Of a stretch of 64,000 bases of DNA, positions 45,521-55,151 are shown piece after piece (the first letter of the stretch is position 1; each line of letters starts with the position of its first letter). The notes below the pieces were generated by a model. The model was not told the origin of the DNA. It was given only the letters and a program-made list of their open reading frames with translations, and ran no database searches. The position numbers and the translations under genes were made by a program. Source of the DNA: JAKAIY01 sp963809385 (lineage in GTDB: Bacteria; Chloroflexota; Ktedonobacteria; Ktedonobacterales; JADMIN01); the NCBI GenBank assembly GCA_963809385.1, contig CAWEJL010000018.1:124001-188000 (forward strand), in the 5' to 3' direction.

Positions 45521-46526
45521 TGACGTCCTCCTGCGGCGCCGGGGCCGGTGGTGTAGGCTCGATTGACATTTCCTCGAACCGCGCTTTGCGCTCCGGGATG
45601 ACGCCCTGAGGCCGGAACCACAGGACCAGAATCAGCATCGTGCCGACGACGATGTTGCGCAGCGCGGGAACCAGGTCGGGATGGCTCAAGGTGACGCTCG
45701 ACGGAATGAAGCGCGTCACTTCCTGGAAGAGCACGGGCACCAGCAGCGCGCCGAGCGCCGCGCCCCAGTTGTTGCCTGTCCCGCCGATCAGCAGCGCCGT
45801 CCAGATGACGAACGTCTCGCCGGTCGTCCAGCCGCTGGGGTTGATGGCGGTGATGAACTCGATCAGCAGCCCGCCCGCGATGCCGGCATAGAAGCAGCCA
45901 ATGACCATCGCGACCATCCGGTAGAGGAATGTGTTTTTTCCGAACGCCTCGGAGACATCCATATCCTCGCGGATCGAGCGCAGCGTCCGCCCGAACGGCG
46001 AATGCTGGATGCGGTGGGTGATCCACCACATGATGACTGTCACCACGACCGCCAGCCCGAGAAAGATGAACTGGTAATCACCGAAGCTTGTGTCGAAGAT
46101 GCCATAGAGTGGCTGTGGCACCTGGCCTAGGCCGTCCCAACCGTTGAAGAGGTTGGTCGTGTTGCCGACGAAGTCGTAGGTGATGACGCCAATCGCAACC
46201 GTCACGACCGCCATGTAGTCGCTGCGCAGCCGCCGCAGCGCGATCAGCCCGACGACCGCCCCGAAGGCCGCGGCGGCGAGCCCGCCCATTATCAGTGTCA
46301 GCGGAAATGGCCACGAGAGGCCCAGGACGTATGTCTGTCCGCTGATGCCGTTCGCTACTGGCAGGCTGAAGACACCGGTGACGTAGGCCCCAAGCGCCAG
46401 GAACACGATCAGCGCGAAGTTCAGGATGCCGGTGTAGCCGAACTGAATGTTCAATCCCCACGTCAGGATGCTGTTGATGCAGAAGAACACCAGGATCGTG
46501 ACGATGTAGTACATGATGCTCGTCAT
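45504..46526 (-). CDS. livM: Branched-chain amino acid ABC transporter permease LivM
   Basis: Membrane protein of 340 residues with about nine or ten helices. LivM hallmarks: LNIQFGYTGILNFALIVFLA near the N-terminus, LRSDYMAVVTVAIGVI and the cytoplasmic EAA-like loop SPFGRTLRSIREDMDVSEAF. The last 35 residues are a Pro-rich soluble tail. Four bases after livH. Confidence 0.93.
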   Translation of the reverse strand: MTSIMYYIVTILVFFCINSILTWGLNIQFGYTGILNFALIVFLALGAYVTGVFSLPVANGISGQTYVLGLSWPFPLTLIMGGLAAAAFGAVVGLIALRRLRSDYMAVVTVAIGVITYDFVGNTTNLFNGWDGLGQVPQPLYGIFDTSFGDYQFIFLGLAVVVTVIMWWITHRIQHSPFGRTLRSIREDMDVSEAFGKNTFLYRMVAMVIGCFYAGIAGGLLIEFITAINPSGWTTGETFVIWTALLIGGTGNNWGAALGALLVPVLFQEVTRFIPSSVTLSHPDLVPALRNIVVGTMLILVLWFRPQGVIPERKARFEEMSIEPTPPAPAPQEDVNVAAG

Positions 46527-46530
46527 CGGC

Positions 46531-47406
46531 TCACGCCTTTCCTTCCGAAGCGAAGATACCCTGCGGCCGGAACAGCAGCACCAGCACCAGGATCGCGAAC
46601 GCGGCGTCGTTCTTGTAGTCGGAAGAGAGCGGCACAGCGGCTATCTCGGTGACCACGCCAATCACCAGCGCGCCCGCCATTGCGCCGTAGGGTTTGCCGA
46701 TGCCGCCGAGAATCACGGCGGCGAAGATCACGAACAGGAAGTCGCCGCCGAAGGCCGGCTGGATGGTCGTGATGTTGAGGGCCAGCACCACGCCCGCCAG
46801 CCCCGCCAGCAGGCCGCTGAGGAACCAGGCGATGTTGGTGATCTGGTCAGTGTCAATGCCGCAGTTACGCGCCAGCGCCGGATTGTCGGACATGGCGCGC
46901 ATCGCCTTGCCGATCTTGGTGTAGGTGAGCAGCACATGCACACCGAGCATGGCGGCGATGGCGATGCCAATGATAATCAACTGGCGCCCGGTTAGCAGGA
47001 ATGGCCCAATTGAGAACTCTGTATCTGGCGGCACGCTGTAGCGCTGGAAGTCAGAGCCAAAGATCGCCAGTAACAGGTTTGAGAGGATCAGCGATAAGCC
47101 GAATGTCACCACCAGCATGAAGAGCACGGGATACTGGCGCTTGACGAACGGGTGCAGGATGATGAAGTTCAGTACGACGCCCAGCACCCCCGTGAGCACG
47201 GCGGCGACGATCAGCGCGAGCCAGATGTTCCAACCGTACTTGGTGTTCGCGATCCAGGCGAAATACGCTCCGAAGGTCAGCAACTCGCCGTAGGCGAAGT
47301 TGATGTAGTTGGTGACGCCAAACTGGAGCGTCAGCCCGACGGAGGCCAGCGCCAGAATCGAAGCTGTCACCAGCCCGAACCCTAGCGCCTGGAAGTAGAT
47401 GAGCAT
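46531..47406 (-). CDS. livH: Branched-chain amino acid ABC transporter permease LivH
   Basis: Membrane protein of 291 residues. LivH hallmarks: LASVGLTLQFGVTNYINFAY, GELLTFGAYFAW and the coupling loop TKIGKAMRAMSDNPALARNC, then GLLAGLAGVVLALNITTIQP. First gene of the livHMGF cluster, with GGGGAG before the ATG. No transcription factor lies next to it. Confidence 0.93.
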   Translation of the reverse strand: MLIYFQALGFGLVTASILALASVGLTLQFGVTNYINFAYGELLTFGAYFAWIANTKYGWNIWLALIVAAVLTGVLGVVLNFIILHPFVKRQYPVLFMLVVTFGLSLILSNLLLAIFGSDFQRYSVPPDTEFSIGPFLLTGRQLIIIGIAIAAMLGVHVLLTYTKIGKAMRAMSDNPALARNCGIDTDQITNIAWFLSGLLAGLAGVVLALNITTIQPAFGGDFLFVIFAAVILGGIGKPYGAMAGALVIGVVTEIAAVPLSSDYKNDAAFAILVLVLLFRPQGIFASEGKA

Positions 47407-47982
47407 GGTCCGCTCCCCGCCGCTTTCTCACGCGTCTACGTGCGGGCGATGCGAGACCTCCTGAACACTCTGACGATCCCCACTCATGCGCGCGATACAT
47501 CACGCGCTTGCGCCGGCGTCATCGCCTGAGCGTCGGGAGGGGTCGTATCCCCGCCCCTATGGAGTGTCATCCGCCACCATCGGCGGAGTGTGACGCCAGG
47601 CGGTGGCCATCCTGCCCGCGTCGTTGGGAGCAACGGTACACCAGAGGGAATAAACGCTACGTAAACAAGAAGGGGGCCCGCATAGACATTGTGTAAATAC
47701 CGCTCATCGTGTTGGGGCTGTTCGCTCCGCATGACGAATGCGCGGCGAGCGCGCGAGGGAATTCGCTGTGGGAGCCGCATGGTCGGGCGGGCGATGCGGA
47801 TGCGGCGCGGCGGTACCGTTCACGTCTGGTGAGCGGCAGTGGCGGCGGATACGCTATAATCCAGTGGTTGGCGTCGAGGAGCGATGCGGTGATAGGACGC
47901 GACGGAGCGCGGAACGAGCGAGCCACGATTATCGGACGTCATTCAGCGATAGCGAACGGGCGGGAAGGTCAAGCGGGAGAGC
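47407..47982. other. Divergent intergenic region between liv cluster and DUF512 gene
   Basis: About 575 bases. Both flanking genes start here and read outward. A TATAAT hexamer at 47855-47860 faces the DUF512 gene. On the minus strand TTTACA-like sequence near 47695 may belong to a liv promoter, but the pairing is weak. TCCGCC...GGCGGA short inverted repeats occur at about 47567-47586. No gene recognised. Confidence 0.45.
47855..47860 (+). promoter_or_regulatory. Consensus -10 element before the DUF512 gene
   Basis: TATAAT is a perfect -10 hexamer in otherwise GC-rich DNA, 122 bases before the ATG. The -35 region is not recognisable, so activity is inferred only. Confidence 0.4.
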
Positions 47983-49392
47983 ATGCCGAAGCTATATGGA
48001 TGGGTGCGTGAGGTTACGCCCGATGGGGCCGCCGATCTGGCCGGCGTGCAGCCGGGCGATCTGCTCAAGACCATCAATGGGCGCCCCGTGCGCGACCTGC
48101 TGGACTATCAGTTCTACGTCTCCGAGGAGCGCCTGACGCTGGGCATCGAGCGGAACGGGCGCGAGATCGTGACGCTGATCGCCAAGGCGGCGGATGAGTC
48201 GCTGGGCATCCTCTTCGGTGAGGAGCCCGCGCCGTTTATTCGCATCTGCGCCAACAAGTGCGTCTTCTGCTTCATCAAGGGCCTGCCGGAGCGCAAGCAG
48301 CCCGTGCGCGGACAGCCGCTGGGCATGCGCGACTCGCTCTATATCAAGGACGACGACTACCGCTATAGCTTCCTGTTTGGCAACTTCATCACGCTAACGA
48401 ACCTCAAGGAGGCTGACTGGCAGCGGCTGGAAGAGCAGCGCCTCAGCCCGGTCTACGTCTCCGTCCACACGACGAACCCCGACCTGCGCCGCCGCATGGT
48501 AGACGGCCCGCGCTCCGGCGAGATCATCGCGCAGATCGAGCGGTTGGGCGCGATGGGTATTACCTGCCACACGCAGCTTGTGCTCTGCCCGGGCGCCAAT
48601 GATGGCGAGGAGCTGGAGCGCAGCATCCGCGAGCTTGCGGCGCTGCGGCCTACCGTCGAGTCCATCTCGATCGTGCCAGTGGGACTGACCAAGTACAATA
48701 ACATGATCTCGGTGGAGAACCTGCCGCCGCTGCGCCCCTACACCCGCGAGGAGTCGCTGGACGTGATGGCGCGCGCGGAGCGCTGGCAGCGGCAGTTCGC
48801 GGCGGAGCCCGGCGCGCATGGCCTGCCCTTCGTCTACCTCTCCGACGAGTGGTATTACACGACTGGCAAACCGTTCCCGCCCGCGCGCCACTATGGCGGC
48901 TACGCGCAGATCGAGAACGGCGTTGGCATGACGCGCAAGCTGCTGGACGACTGGCGACGCGAGCGCGAGGCGCTGCCCCGCGTGGACGCGTCGCCGGGAC
49001 GCGTGGCGATCCTCACCAGTGCGATGGCGGAGCCTGTGATACGGCGCATCGCGCGCGACATCGCGCGGCGGACAGGTGTGGAGACGCGCGTCGTTCCCGT
49101 TCTCAACCAGCTCTTCGGGCCACTTGTGACGGTGGCGGGGCTGATTGGCGGGCGCGACGCGCTCGACACCATCGCGCGTGAACTGCCCGACCTGGCGGAG
49201 GGCGACCTGCTGCTCGCTCCGCGCGTCATGCTGGACAACGCCGGCGTCCGCTTCCTGGATGATGTGACGCTAGAGGAGTTCACGTCGGCGATTCGCCCGC
49301 GCGTGGTCTTCGCCAAAACGGCGGCGGAGCTACGCGCGGCGGTGGCTTCGCTGGCGCCAGCGTCCCCAGAGCGCGAGCCCGCGCTGTCCTGA
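47983..49392 (+). CDS. PDZ/radical-SAM/DUF512 protein
   Basis: Protein of 469 residues. Residues 1-75 form a PDZ-like domain (LAGVQPGDLLKTINGRPVRD). The radical-SAM-like core has an unusual cluster motif CANKCVFC (C-x3-C-x2-C) near residue 90 and FLFGNFITLTNLKEADWQRL. The C-terminal half is DUF512 (YTTGKPFPPARHYGGYAQIE, NGVGMTRKLLDDWR). This combination is conserved in Firmicutes, Chloroflexi and Cyanobacteria, with a reaction still unassigned. Shares no operon with its neighbours except possibly the lipoprotein gene that follows. Confidence 0.9.
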   Translation: MPKLYGWVREVTPDGAADLAGVQPGDLLKTINGRPVRDLLDYQFYVSEERLTLGIERNGREIVTLIAKAADESLGILFGEEPAPFIRICANKCVFCFIKGLPERKQPVRGQPLGMRDSLYIKDDDYRYSFLFGNFITLTNLKEADWQRLEEQRLSPVYVSVHTTNPDLRRRMVDGPRSGEIIAQIERLGAMGITCHTQLVLCPGANDGEELERSIRELAALRPTVESISIVPVGLTKYNNMISVENLPPLRPYTREESLDVMARAERWQRQFAAEPGAHGLPFVYLSDEWYYTTGKPFPPARHYGGYAQIENGVGMTRKLLDDWRREREALPRVDASPGRVAILTSAMAEPVIRRIARDIARRTGVETRVVPVLNQLFGPLVTVAGLIGGRDALDTIARELPDLAEGDLLLAPRVMLDNAGVRFLDDVTLEEFTSAIRPRVVFAKTAAELRAAVASLAPASPEREPALS

Positions 49393-49441
49393 GGCGGCAT
49401 AATCACGCGAAGAAATCATGAAGGATACGGCGAGAGTACTT

Positions 49442-50197
49442 ATGACACGACACTCGCTCTGGCGCGGGGCGCCGCTCCTCGTAACGCTGGCGCTGACGCT
49501 GGCGGCATGCGGCACCCAGGGATACGCGCCGTCGCTGAGCAAGGCGACGACCACTACACTCAGCGGCGCTCAGCCCGGCTCACTGACGCTGACACCGATC
49601 TACGCCACGCACATCGTGCCCTATTACCTGGGCAAGCTGGTTCCTTATGTGGGGGCGAAAACGCCGGTGGAGCTGCGCAAAGGCTCGTGCACGGGGCCAG
49701 TCCTCGCGACGCTGACGGAGGCCACAGCGGCCCCGGCGCCATCCGGCGCCGCCGCTGTCACGCCTGACGCGGCGAATGGTGTGGATGTAGCGATGGTGGT
49801 GGATGAGCACGTGTTCGTGGTCGTACGCGAGCATGCCAACGACCCGAACGCACTGCAACTGGCCTGTGGCGGGCCGCTCTCCAGCCGCCGCCAGTATTTC
49901 GACCTCTATACGCCCGGGCAGGGCAGCAACGGCGCGCAGCTTGGCCTGGCGTTGATCGAGCCGCTCGCCGCCACGCGCGCCCAGACCCACCTCGCCTCCC
50001 CCGCGACTACTCCGCTGACCTGGGCGGTCTACGCAGGCGGCTGCAACGGGACGGCGCTGGCGAGCGGGCAGATTCCCCAGGGCGCGACCACCGGCGACGG
50101 CGTCATCTTCCAGTCCGCCCCCACAAGCGGCTGGAGCGTTTCGCTTGCGCCCGCAGGCGCGACGGCGCCCAGCGCCTGCCAGAAGGTGAGTGGGTAA
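49442..50197 (+). CDS. Predicted lipoprotein of unknown function
   Basis: ATG 49442 has GAGAG upstream; ATG 49418 is less likely. Signal peptide with lipobox LTLAACG, so lipid-anchored outside the membrane. The mature part of about 220 residues appears to hold two similar beta-rich halves: VELRKGSCTGPVLATLTEAT and WAVYAGGCNGTALASGQIPQ both have a 'GxC.G..la' core, suggesting an internal duplication. I do not recognise the family. Confidence 0.6.
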   Translation: MTRHSLWRGAPLLVTLALTLAACGTQGYAPSLSKATTTTLSGAQPGSLTLTPIYATHIVPYYLGKLVPYVGAKTPVELRKGSCTGPVLATLTEATAAPAPSGAAAVTPDAANGVDVAMVVDEHVFVVVREHANDPNALQLACGGPLSSRRQYFDLYTPGQGSNGAQLGLALIEPLAATRAQTHLASPATTPLTWAVYAGGCNGTALASGQIPQGATTGDGVIFQSAPTSGWSVSLAPAGATAPSACQKVSG

Positions 50198-50210
50198 GGC
50201 GGGGGCGGCG

Positions 50211-51107
50211 CTAGACGTGTCCGCTGGTCTTGCACTGCCATTCGCGCCAGCTATTGCCGTCGCGATGGAAGATTTGGTAGGCGGCGTGGATGTTGGCGTT
50301 GGCGTCGAAGGGCGAAGAGCCGGAGTACGAGGTCGTGTTCCAGGTGCTGGGATAGAGGATTTGGAAGACGCCGCTGGCGTGGCTGCCCATGATCGGGTAC
50401 GAGTTCCAGGCGTTGGGGTCGTAGCCTGATTCACATTTCGCAATGTTCAGCGCGCCCGGCGCATTGGAGCCGAAGACGGCGACGATCTCATTGATGATCG
50501 CCTGCTGGCCTGGGTTGGCGCCAACCGGAGGGCGGTAGTTCTGCGGTTTGGGTGTGGGCTTGGGTGTGGGCGTTGGTATCCAGGGCGCGGCGTTGGAGAG
50601 CGCCTGGAGGGAGCCTCCGGCGCTGAATGAGGCGGCCTCGCCCAGCGGCGTGCTGAGCGTCAGCACACTGGCGACCATCGCCGTCCCGATCATCGCCACC
50701 ATGAACTGCGCGACGAATGAGCGCGGCCCCGACCGGCGTGGAACGATGTACCGCGCGGCCGGCTTTGGCTTGCGCGCTCCGCTGATGACCACGGGCTTCG
50801 CCATGCCGTGCGCGGTGGAGGCCGCCGCTAAGGCGCGCGCGGCGTCGGGGGGCGCGGGCGATTTCTGGAGCGTGCGGGTTGGCGCGGCGCCCGTCTCGTG
50901 AGCGGTCTGCGTGGGGCCGCTGGATGCCCGCTTGTCTGTTGGGGAGACGGTGTCGAGCGAGACGCGCGTCACCGATCCGAGCGTGCGGCGCTGGCGCGGC
51001 GCGGGCTGAGCGCGCGTCGCGGCGTCCGCCACATCCTCCATCTCGCTGGCTCCGTCCTCGCCGGGGTCGCTGTCGAATAGTCGCTCAGGATTTCGCCCTT
51101 GAGGCAT
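50211..51107 (-). CDS. Lytic transglycosylase-like cell-wall protein
   Basis: About 298 residues. A long basic, disordered N-terminus leads to one membrane segment (FMVAMIGTAMVASVLTLSTP), a Pro/Thr linker (PTPTPKPTPKPQNY) and a lysozyme-fold domain: NIAKCESGYDPNAWNSYPIM with the candidate catalytic glutamate, SGVFQILYPSTWNTTSYSGS and ANIHAAYQIFHRDGNSWREW. It should act on peptidoglycan outside the cell. ATG 51107 chosen over 51128 because of AGGGTGACAGG. Two cysteines (KCESG, WQCKT) could bridge. Confidence 0.78.
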   Translation of the reverse strand: MPQGRNPERLFDSDPGEDGASEMEDVADAATRAQPAPRQRRTLGSVTRVSLDTVSPTDKRASSGPTQTAHETGAAPTRTLQKSPAPPDAARALAAASTAHGMAKPVVISGARKPKPAARYIVPRRSGPRSFVAQFMVAMIGTAMVASVLTLSTPLGEAASFSAGGSLQALSNAAPWIPTPTPKPTPKPQNYRPPVGANPGQQAIINEIVAVFGSNAPGALNIAKCESGYDPNAWNSYPIMGSHASGVFQILYPSTWNTTSYSGSSPFDANANIHAAYQIFHRDGNSWREWQCKTSGHV

Positions 51108-51318
51108 CCTGTCACCCTTTCTCGCCACCCGTCCACCTGGATGGTTACGCGGGCAGGGTCACGCGCTCACGCTTCGCTGGCAGCCAGCGTGCGGAGATAC
51201 CCGCGCGTACGCCGATAGCCAGCGTTGAGTATGGCGCCAGCGATGGGGCGCGGTCAAAATCGGGGTCCGGGAGTACCAGATGGCTCGCGAGTCAGCGCAC
51301 GGTTTGAAGAGTGAAGAG

Positions 51319-51744
51319 TTAGTCGCGCAGGCGGCCAGCGACATCGCCGATGCTGCTCAGCAGCGTCTCGATCGCGAATGGCTTGGTCAGCACAGGCGCG
51401 TTGAACTGGCGGGCCAGGCGCAGTAGCGAGTCGCTGGCGCCCAGCGCGGAAGCCGTCATGACGACGAAGCCGTGACGGCTCGCGAGCGTCTCGTCCGCAG
51501 CGACAATCTCGAGCATTTGGATACCGTTGAGCACCGGCATCATCACATCCAGCAGCACGACCATGCGGCGTGTCGAGGCGCGCATCCGCTCCAGCGCTCG
51601 CTGCCCGTCGCTCGCCAGCTCGACGGTGTAGCCTTCGCTCTCCAGCAGCTCGCCAATCAACTCGCGGATCCCCATGTCATCGTCAACGACCAGGGCGGCA
51701 GGCCCCGGCGCGGAGCGTGTGTTCTGTGTCGTGTGGCGCCTCAC
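51319..51744 (-). CDS. Single-domain response regulator (receiver)
   Basis: CheY-like receiver of about 120 residues. Acidic pocket VVDDDMG, phospho-acceptor Asp in LLDVMMP, switch Thr in VVMTAS and Lys in LTKPFAIE. No output domain follows. The start is unclear: GTG 51744 gives a near-minimal protein and TTG 51813 a longer one; neither has a good Shine-Dalgarno. No histidine kinase is nearby, so its partner is encoded elsewhere. Confidence 0.85.
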   Translation of the reverse strand: MRRHTTQNTRSAPGPAALVVDDDMGIRELIGELLESEGYTVELASDGQRALERMRASTRRMVVLLDVMMPVLNGIQMLEIVAADETLASRHGFVVMTASALGASDSLLRLARQFNAPVLTKPFAIETLLSSIGDVAGRLRD

Positions 51745-52016
51745 ATCCCAACATCCCAACCCAACGCGGACACTCTGTCGCGCGACGGCGCGACGCGGGT
51801 ACAGTTCAATCAACAGGAGCGTGCGATACGATCATTTCAGCGCGCAGGATTGGATCTGTCTGCAGGCGTGTCTGGCGGGATGGCCGCTTCGGGACTGGCG
51901 GGTCCGCCTACCGCTTGGCACGCGCGACTACCATACTCGCAAATGCGCACGGTGAGAAGCGGTATAGCCATATGGTCGTACAGGCATGGCCCTCTTGGGT
52001 TATGCGGCTAGGCGCC

Positions 52017-52226
52017 TCACGCGCCACTGGTCGCCGCGCGAATGGCGACGTAGATCAGGATGGTGAGCCAGCTAAAGGGGATGGTGAGGACCGCCCAGAG
52101 CCATCCGGGCTGGCCGTGCCGGTTGGCGTCGGCGCGCACGACGGTAAAGCCCAGGATGATGGGCAGCAGCCAGATGGCGAAGAAGATGACAACGAAGAAC
52201 AGACGATTAAAGACGATCATAACCAT
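52017..52226 (-). CDS. Small two-helix membrane protein (PLDc_N-like)
   Basis: About 69 residues with two membrane segments (LFFVVIFFAIWLLPIILGFTVV and WLWAVLTIPFSWLTILIYVA) joined by a short polar loop, RADANRHGQPG. This resembles the phospholipase D nuclease N-terminal (PLDc_N) hairpin, a common stand-alone membrane module. GGAAGGAG before ATG 52226 fixes the start. It follows radC on the same strand by 45 bases. Confidence 0.65.
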   Translation of the reverse strand: MVMIVFNRLFFVVIFFAIWLLPIILGFTVVRADANRHGQPGWLWAVLTIPFSWLTILIYVAIRAATSGA

Positions 52227-52271
52227 ACAAATCGCTCCTTCCGCGTGGTGGATTGCGGGCCGCAAGTGGAC

Positions 52272-53017
52272 TTAGAAGCCGAGGCCGCGCTCCTTCAGGC
52301 TGACGAACTGGTTGCGCCCGATCACGATATGATCGAGCAGCTCGATGTCGAGCAGCTCGCCCGCTTTGCGGAGCTGTTCGGTCGTGCGCACATCTTCTGG
52401 CGAGGGGGTCGGGTCGCCGGAGGGGTGGTTGTGCGCGACGATCACGCTGGGGCAGGTGCGGCTGATGGCGGGGCGGAAGACCTCCGCCACGCGCACCGCG
52501 CTGCTGTTGACGGTTCCCTGATAGACAGTCTCTGCGCGACGACGTGGTTCTTGGTGTCGAGGCAGAGCACCCGAAGCTGCTCCTGCGCGAGATAGGCCAT
52601 CTCGATCATCAGCAGCTTCGCCACGTCGGCGGGGCTGCTGATGCGCGGGCGCTGCTCGGGGCCGAGGGCGGCGAGGCGGCTGGCGATCTCCAGCGCGGCT
52701 TTGAGCTGGGAGGCTTTTGCGAGTCCGAGGCCGTGCGCGCGGCAGAGGTCGGGCAGATCGGCGGACATCAGGCCGGCCAGCCCGCCAAAGTCGCGCAGCA
52801 GCCGCATCGAGACATCGATGACGTTCTCGCCCTGGACACCCGTGCGCAGGATGATCGCCAGCAACTCAGCGGTCTGCAACGCGCCAGCGCCATAGCGCTC
52901 CAATCGCTCTCGCGGGCGCTCATCGCTGGGCATCTCGCGCACAGTCATTACGCTGTAGCGTGTGCGGCTAGCGGCGCCGTCGGGCGTGTCGCGCTCGCCG
53001 CGGATAATCTCCTCCAT
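52272..53017 (-). CDS. radC: RadC/JAB-domain protein, frameshifted
   Basis: Frame one (ATG 53017, GGGAG upstream) has the N-terminal UPF0758 helix-hairpin-helix part: MPSDERPRERLERYGAGALQ, ELLAIILRTGVQGENVIDVS and LCRAHGLGLAKASQLKAALE. After CLDTKNHVVA the frame breaks near 52535. The second frame continues with TVYQGTVNSSAVRVAEVFRP and the JAB metal motif VIVAHNHPSGDPTPSPEDV. Removing the extra GC of GCGC restores VVAETVYQGT as in the family. The name radC is historical; a direct repair role is doubtful. Confidence 0.9.
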
Positions 53018-53030
53018 GCGCTCCCTCTCT

Positions 53031-53065
53031 CGCCAGCGCTCGCCAGCGCTCGCCAGCGCTCGCCA
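53031..53065. repeat. Three-and-a-half copies of a 10-bp tandem repeat
   Basis: CGCCAGCGCT repeats three times and is followed by CGCCA. It lies directly upstream of the radC start, within its leader, and could vary in copy number by slippage. Confidence 0.8.
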
Positions 53066-53170
53066 TTGGGAATACAGTTGGGCTTCTTGAAGCGCGGTTA
53101 TGGTAGCATGGGCGCGGATGGCTGGCAAGCGGCGGCGCAAGATGGTGTTGTTGATGAAAGCGAGGATCAT

Positions 53171-53383
53171 ATGGCGTCACGGTGGGAATACCTGATGCTC
53201 GACTTCGGCGAGGACAAGGCGATACGTCTCAACGGTCGCGACATACCCAATTGGAAGAAGCAAACGGCCACGCTGGTGGAGTATCTCAACCGGCTGGGAG
53301 ATGATGGCTGGGAGATGACGAGCGCCATCACCTCCAATAATTACGACTACGGGCGGCTGTTCTTCAAGCGGGCCAGGCCGTAG
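53171..53383 (+). CDS. DUF4177-like small protein
   Basis: Protein of 70 residues. WEYLMLDFGEDKAIRLNGRD at the start and YLNRLGDDGWEMTSAITSNN in the middle match the short DUF4177 pattern (WEYkvv...LNelGaeGWElvs). Role unknown; it is probably a small single-domain beta-alpha protein. GAGGAT precedes the ATG. It reads divergently from radC. Confidence 0.78.
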   Translation: MASRWEYLMLDFGEDKAIRLNGRDIPNWKKQTATLVEYLNRLGDDGWEMTSAITSNNYDYGRLFFKRARP

Positions 53384-53503
53384 CGGCCAGAAATGGGCAT
53401 GGCGGCTAGCGCGAGCGCGCTTCACTGGTATATCCTGTGACGGGTGGCGCGCGTGTTCCGGCGCGCCATGTTCTCCATTCACCACAGCGAAGGCGCTGCC
53501 CAT

Positions 53504-54229
53504 ATGACCAGCATTCCTCTGCTCGCCGCGTTTTTCGCGGGCCTGCTCTCGTTCGTCTCACCATGCGTCTTGCCGCTGACGCCGGTGTATATCGCGCGAC
53601 TAGTCGGGCCAAGTGTGTGGACGGCGCAACAGGTGGATGCGCGCGAGCGGGCGGCGCTGCGCCGGGTGACGACGCTGCATGCGGTCGCGTTCGTCGCGGG
53701 CTTCACGGTGACATTCGTGGCGCTGGGGGCGACCGCCAGCGAGCTCGGCTCGTTCCTTTCCGGCCACCAACTGGCGCTGCGCGAGGTGGGTGGCGTGCTG
53801 CTCGTGCTGATGGGCGCGCATGTGGCGGGGCTGATCCGCATCCCCGGCCTGAGCTACGAGCGGCGGGCGGCGCTCAAGGCGCGCGAGACGAGCTATCCAG
53901 CGTCCTTCCTGATCGGGCTGATCTTCGCGCTGGGGTGGTCGCCGTGCGTCGGGCCGATTCTGGCGGGCATCCTCCTGCTGGCGGCGCAGGCGGGCGCGCT
54001 GGGCAACGGTGTCTTGCTGCTGGCGGTCTACTCGCTGGGGCTGGGGATACCGTTCCTGGCGCTGGGTGTCGCGTTCGACCGCCTGACGCCGCTGCTGAAG
54101 CGCCTGACGCCGCACATGCGGCTGATCGAGCTGGTGAGCGGCGGCATGCTGATGGTGATGGGCGCGGTGATCTTCTTCAACTGGCTCTTCGTCCTCAATA
54201 CCTGGGCGGCGACGCTGACCGCGCGCTAG
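53504..54229 (+). CDS. ccdA: Cytochrome c biogenesis / thiol reductant transporter CcdA
   Basis: Six-helix membrane protein of 241 residues of the DsbD-gamma/CcdA family, moving reducing equivalents across the membrane. The two redox cysteines are in the symmetric motifs FVSPCVLPLTPVY (helix 1) and GWSPCVGPIL (helix 4). ATG 53504 begins MTSIPLLAAFFAGLLSFVSP as expected; the frame extends further upstream without a site. No thioredoxin-like or cytochrome partner lies adjacent. The DUF2085 gene follows 40 bases later. Confidence 0.92.
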   Translation: MTSIPLLAAFFAGLLSFVSPCVLPLTPVYIARLVGPSVWTAQQVDARERAALRRVTTLHAVAFVAGFTVTFVALGATASELGSFLSGHQLALREVGGVLLVLMGAHVAGLIRIPGLSYERRAALKARETSYPASFLIGLIFALGWSPCVGPILAGILLLAAQAGALGNGVLLLAVYSLGLGIPFLALGVAFDRLTPLLKRLTPHMRLIELVSGGMLMVMGAVIFFNWLFVLNTWAATLTAR

Positions 54230-54269
54230 CTGGAGCGGCTGGGCGCGGTACACGCGAAAGGATAGACGC

Positions 54270-55151
54270 ATGGCGGTGGAGCAGGCGCGACAGGCCCCAG
54301 TGGCGCCACAGGCGGCGAGCGGCGGGCGCCGTGGCGGCGCGTGGGAGCCGCCCACCTGGGCGCTCGCGGCGCTGGGCGTGGCGTACGTCCTGGCGGTGGC
54401 TGGGCTGGTCTTCCTGCCGGGGGCGACGTTCATCGAGCGGCTGCGCGCGCTGGACGGCGGCATCTGCGCGCAACTCCCCACACACTCGTTCTTTCCCGGC
54501 GGCCAGCAGCTACCACTCTGCTCGCGCAACACCGGCATCTACACCGGCTTCGCGCTGGGGTTCCTGACGCTGCTGGGGACGGGCCGTATCCGCGCCTCGC
54601 GGCTGCCGGGCCTGTGGGTCGCGCTGGGGTTGCTGGGGCTGGTCGGGCTGATGGCGGTGGATGGCTTCAACTCACTATTCCTGGATCTGGGCCTGCCGCA
54701 CCTCTACCAGCCACAGAACTTGCTGCGGCTGTTGACAGGTCTTGGCGCCGGAGTCGCGATGGTAGCGTTTATCGTCCCGGTGACGAACGGGCTGCTCTGG
54801 CGCGCGGACGACGCGCGGCCTTCTTTCCGCTCGTTTGGTCAGCTCGCGATGGTCCTGCCGCTGCTGCTGCTGGCGTTTCTGGCGGTGGGGTCGCAGACGG
54901 GGTGGTTGCTCTATCCGGTGGCGATCCTCAGCACGCTGGGGCTGGTGATGGCGCTGACGCTGGTGAACCTGGTGTTCCTGGTGAGCTTCACGCCGCTGAT
55001 GAGCCGCTTTACGCGCTGGCGGCAGGTGTTTCCGGTATTCACGATCTGTGTGACACTGGCGGTCATTGAGCTGCTGGCGCTGTTCCAGGTCAAGATGGTG
55101 GCGCTGCATGCGCTGGCGGCGCAACTGCCGCCGGTCGCCCCGCTGCATTAG
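54270..55151 (+). CDS. DUF2085 family membrane protein
   Basis: Protein of 293 residues with about seven helices. The family motif is CAQLPTHSFFPGGQQLPLCS then RNTGIYTGFALGFL: two cysteines and a CTGxYxGF-like block. In canonical DUF2085 the motif reads C.R.TGIY. Another conserved region is MAVDGFNSLFLDLGLPHLYQ. Function unknown; with ccdA upstream, the cysteines could be redox partners, by inference. An extra C-terminal half with four helices follows the core. Confidence 0.8.
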   Translation: MAVEQARQAPVAPQAASGGRRGGAWEPPTWALAALGVAYVLAVAGLVFLPGATFIERLRALDGGICAQLPTHSFFPGGQQLPLCSRNTGIYTGFALGFLTLLGTGRIRASRLPGLWVALGLLGLVGLMAVDGFNSLFLDLGLPHLYQPQNLLRLLTGLGAGVAMVAFIVPVTNGLLWRADDARPSFRSFGQLAMVLPLLLLAFLAVGSQTGWLLYPVAILSTLGLVMALTLVNLVFLVSFTPLMSRFTRWRQVFPVFTICVTLAVIELLALFQVKMVALHALAAQLPPVAPLH

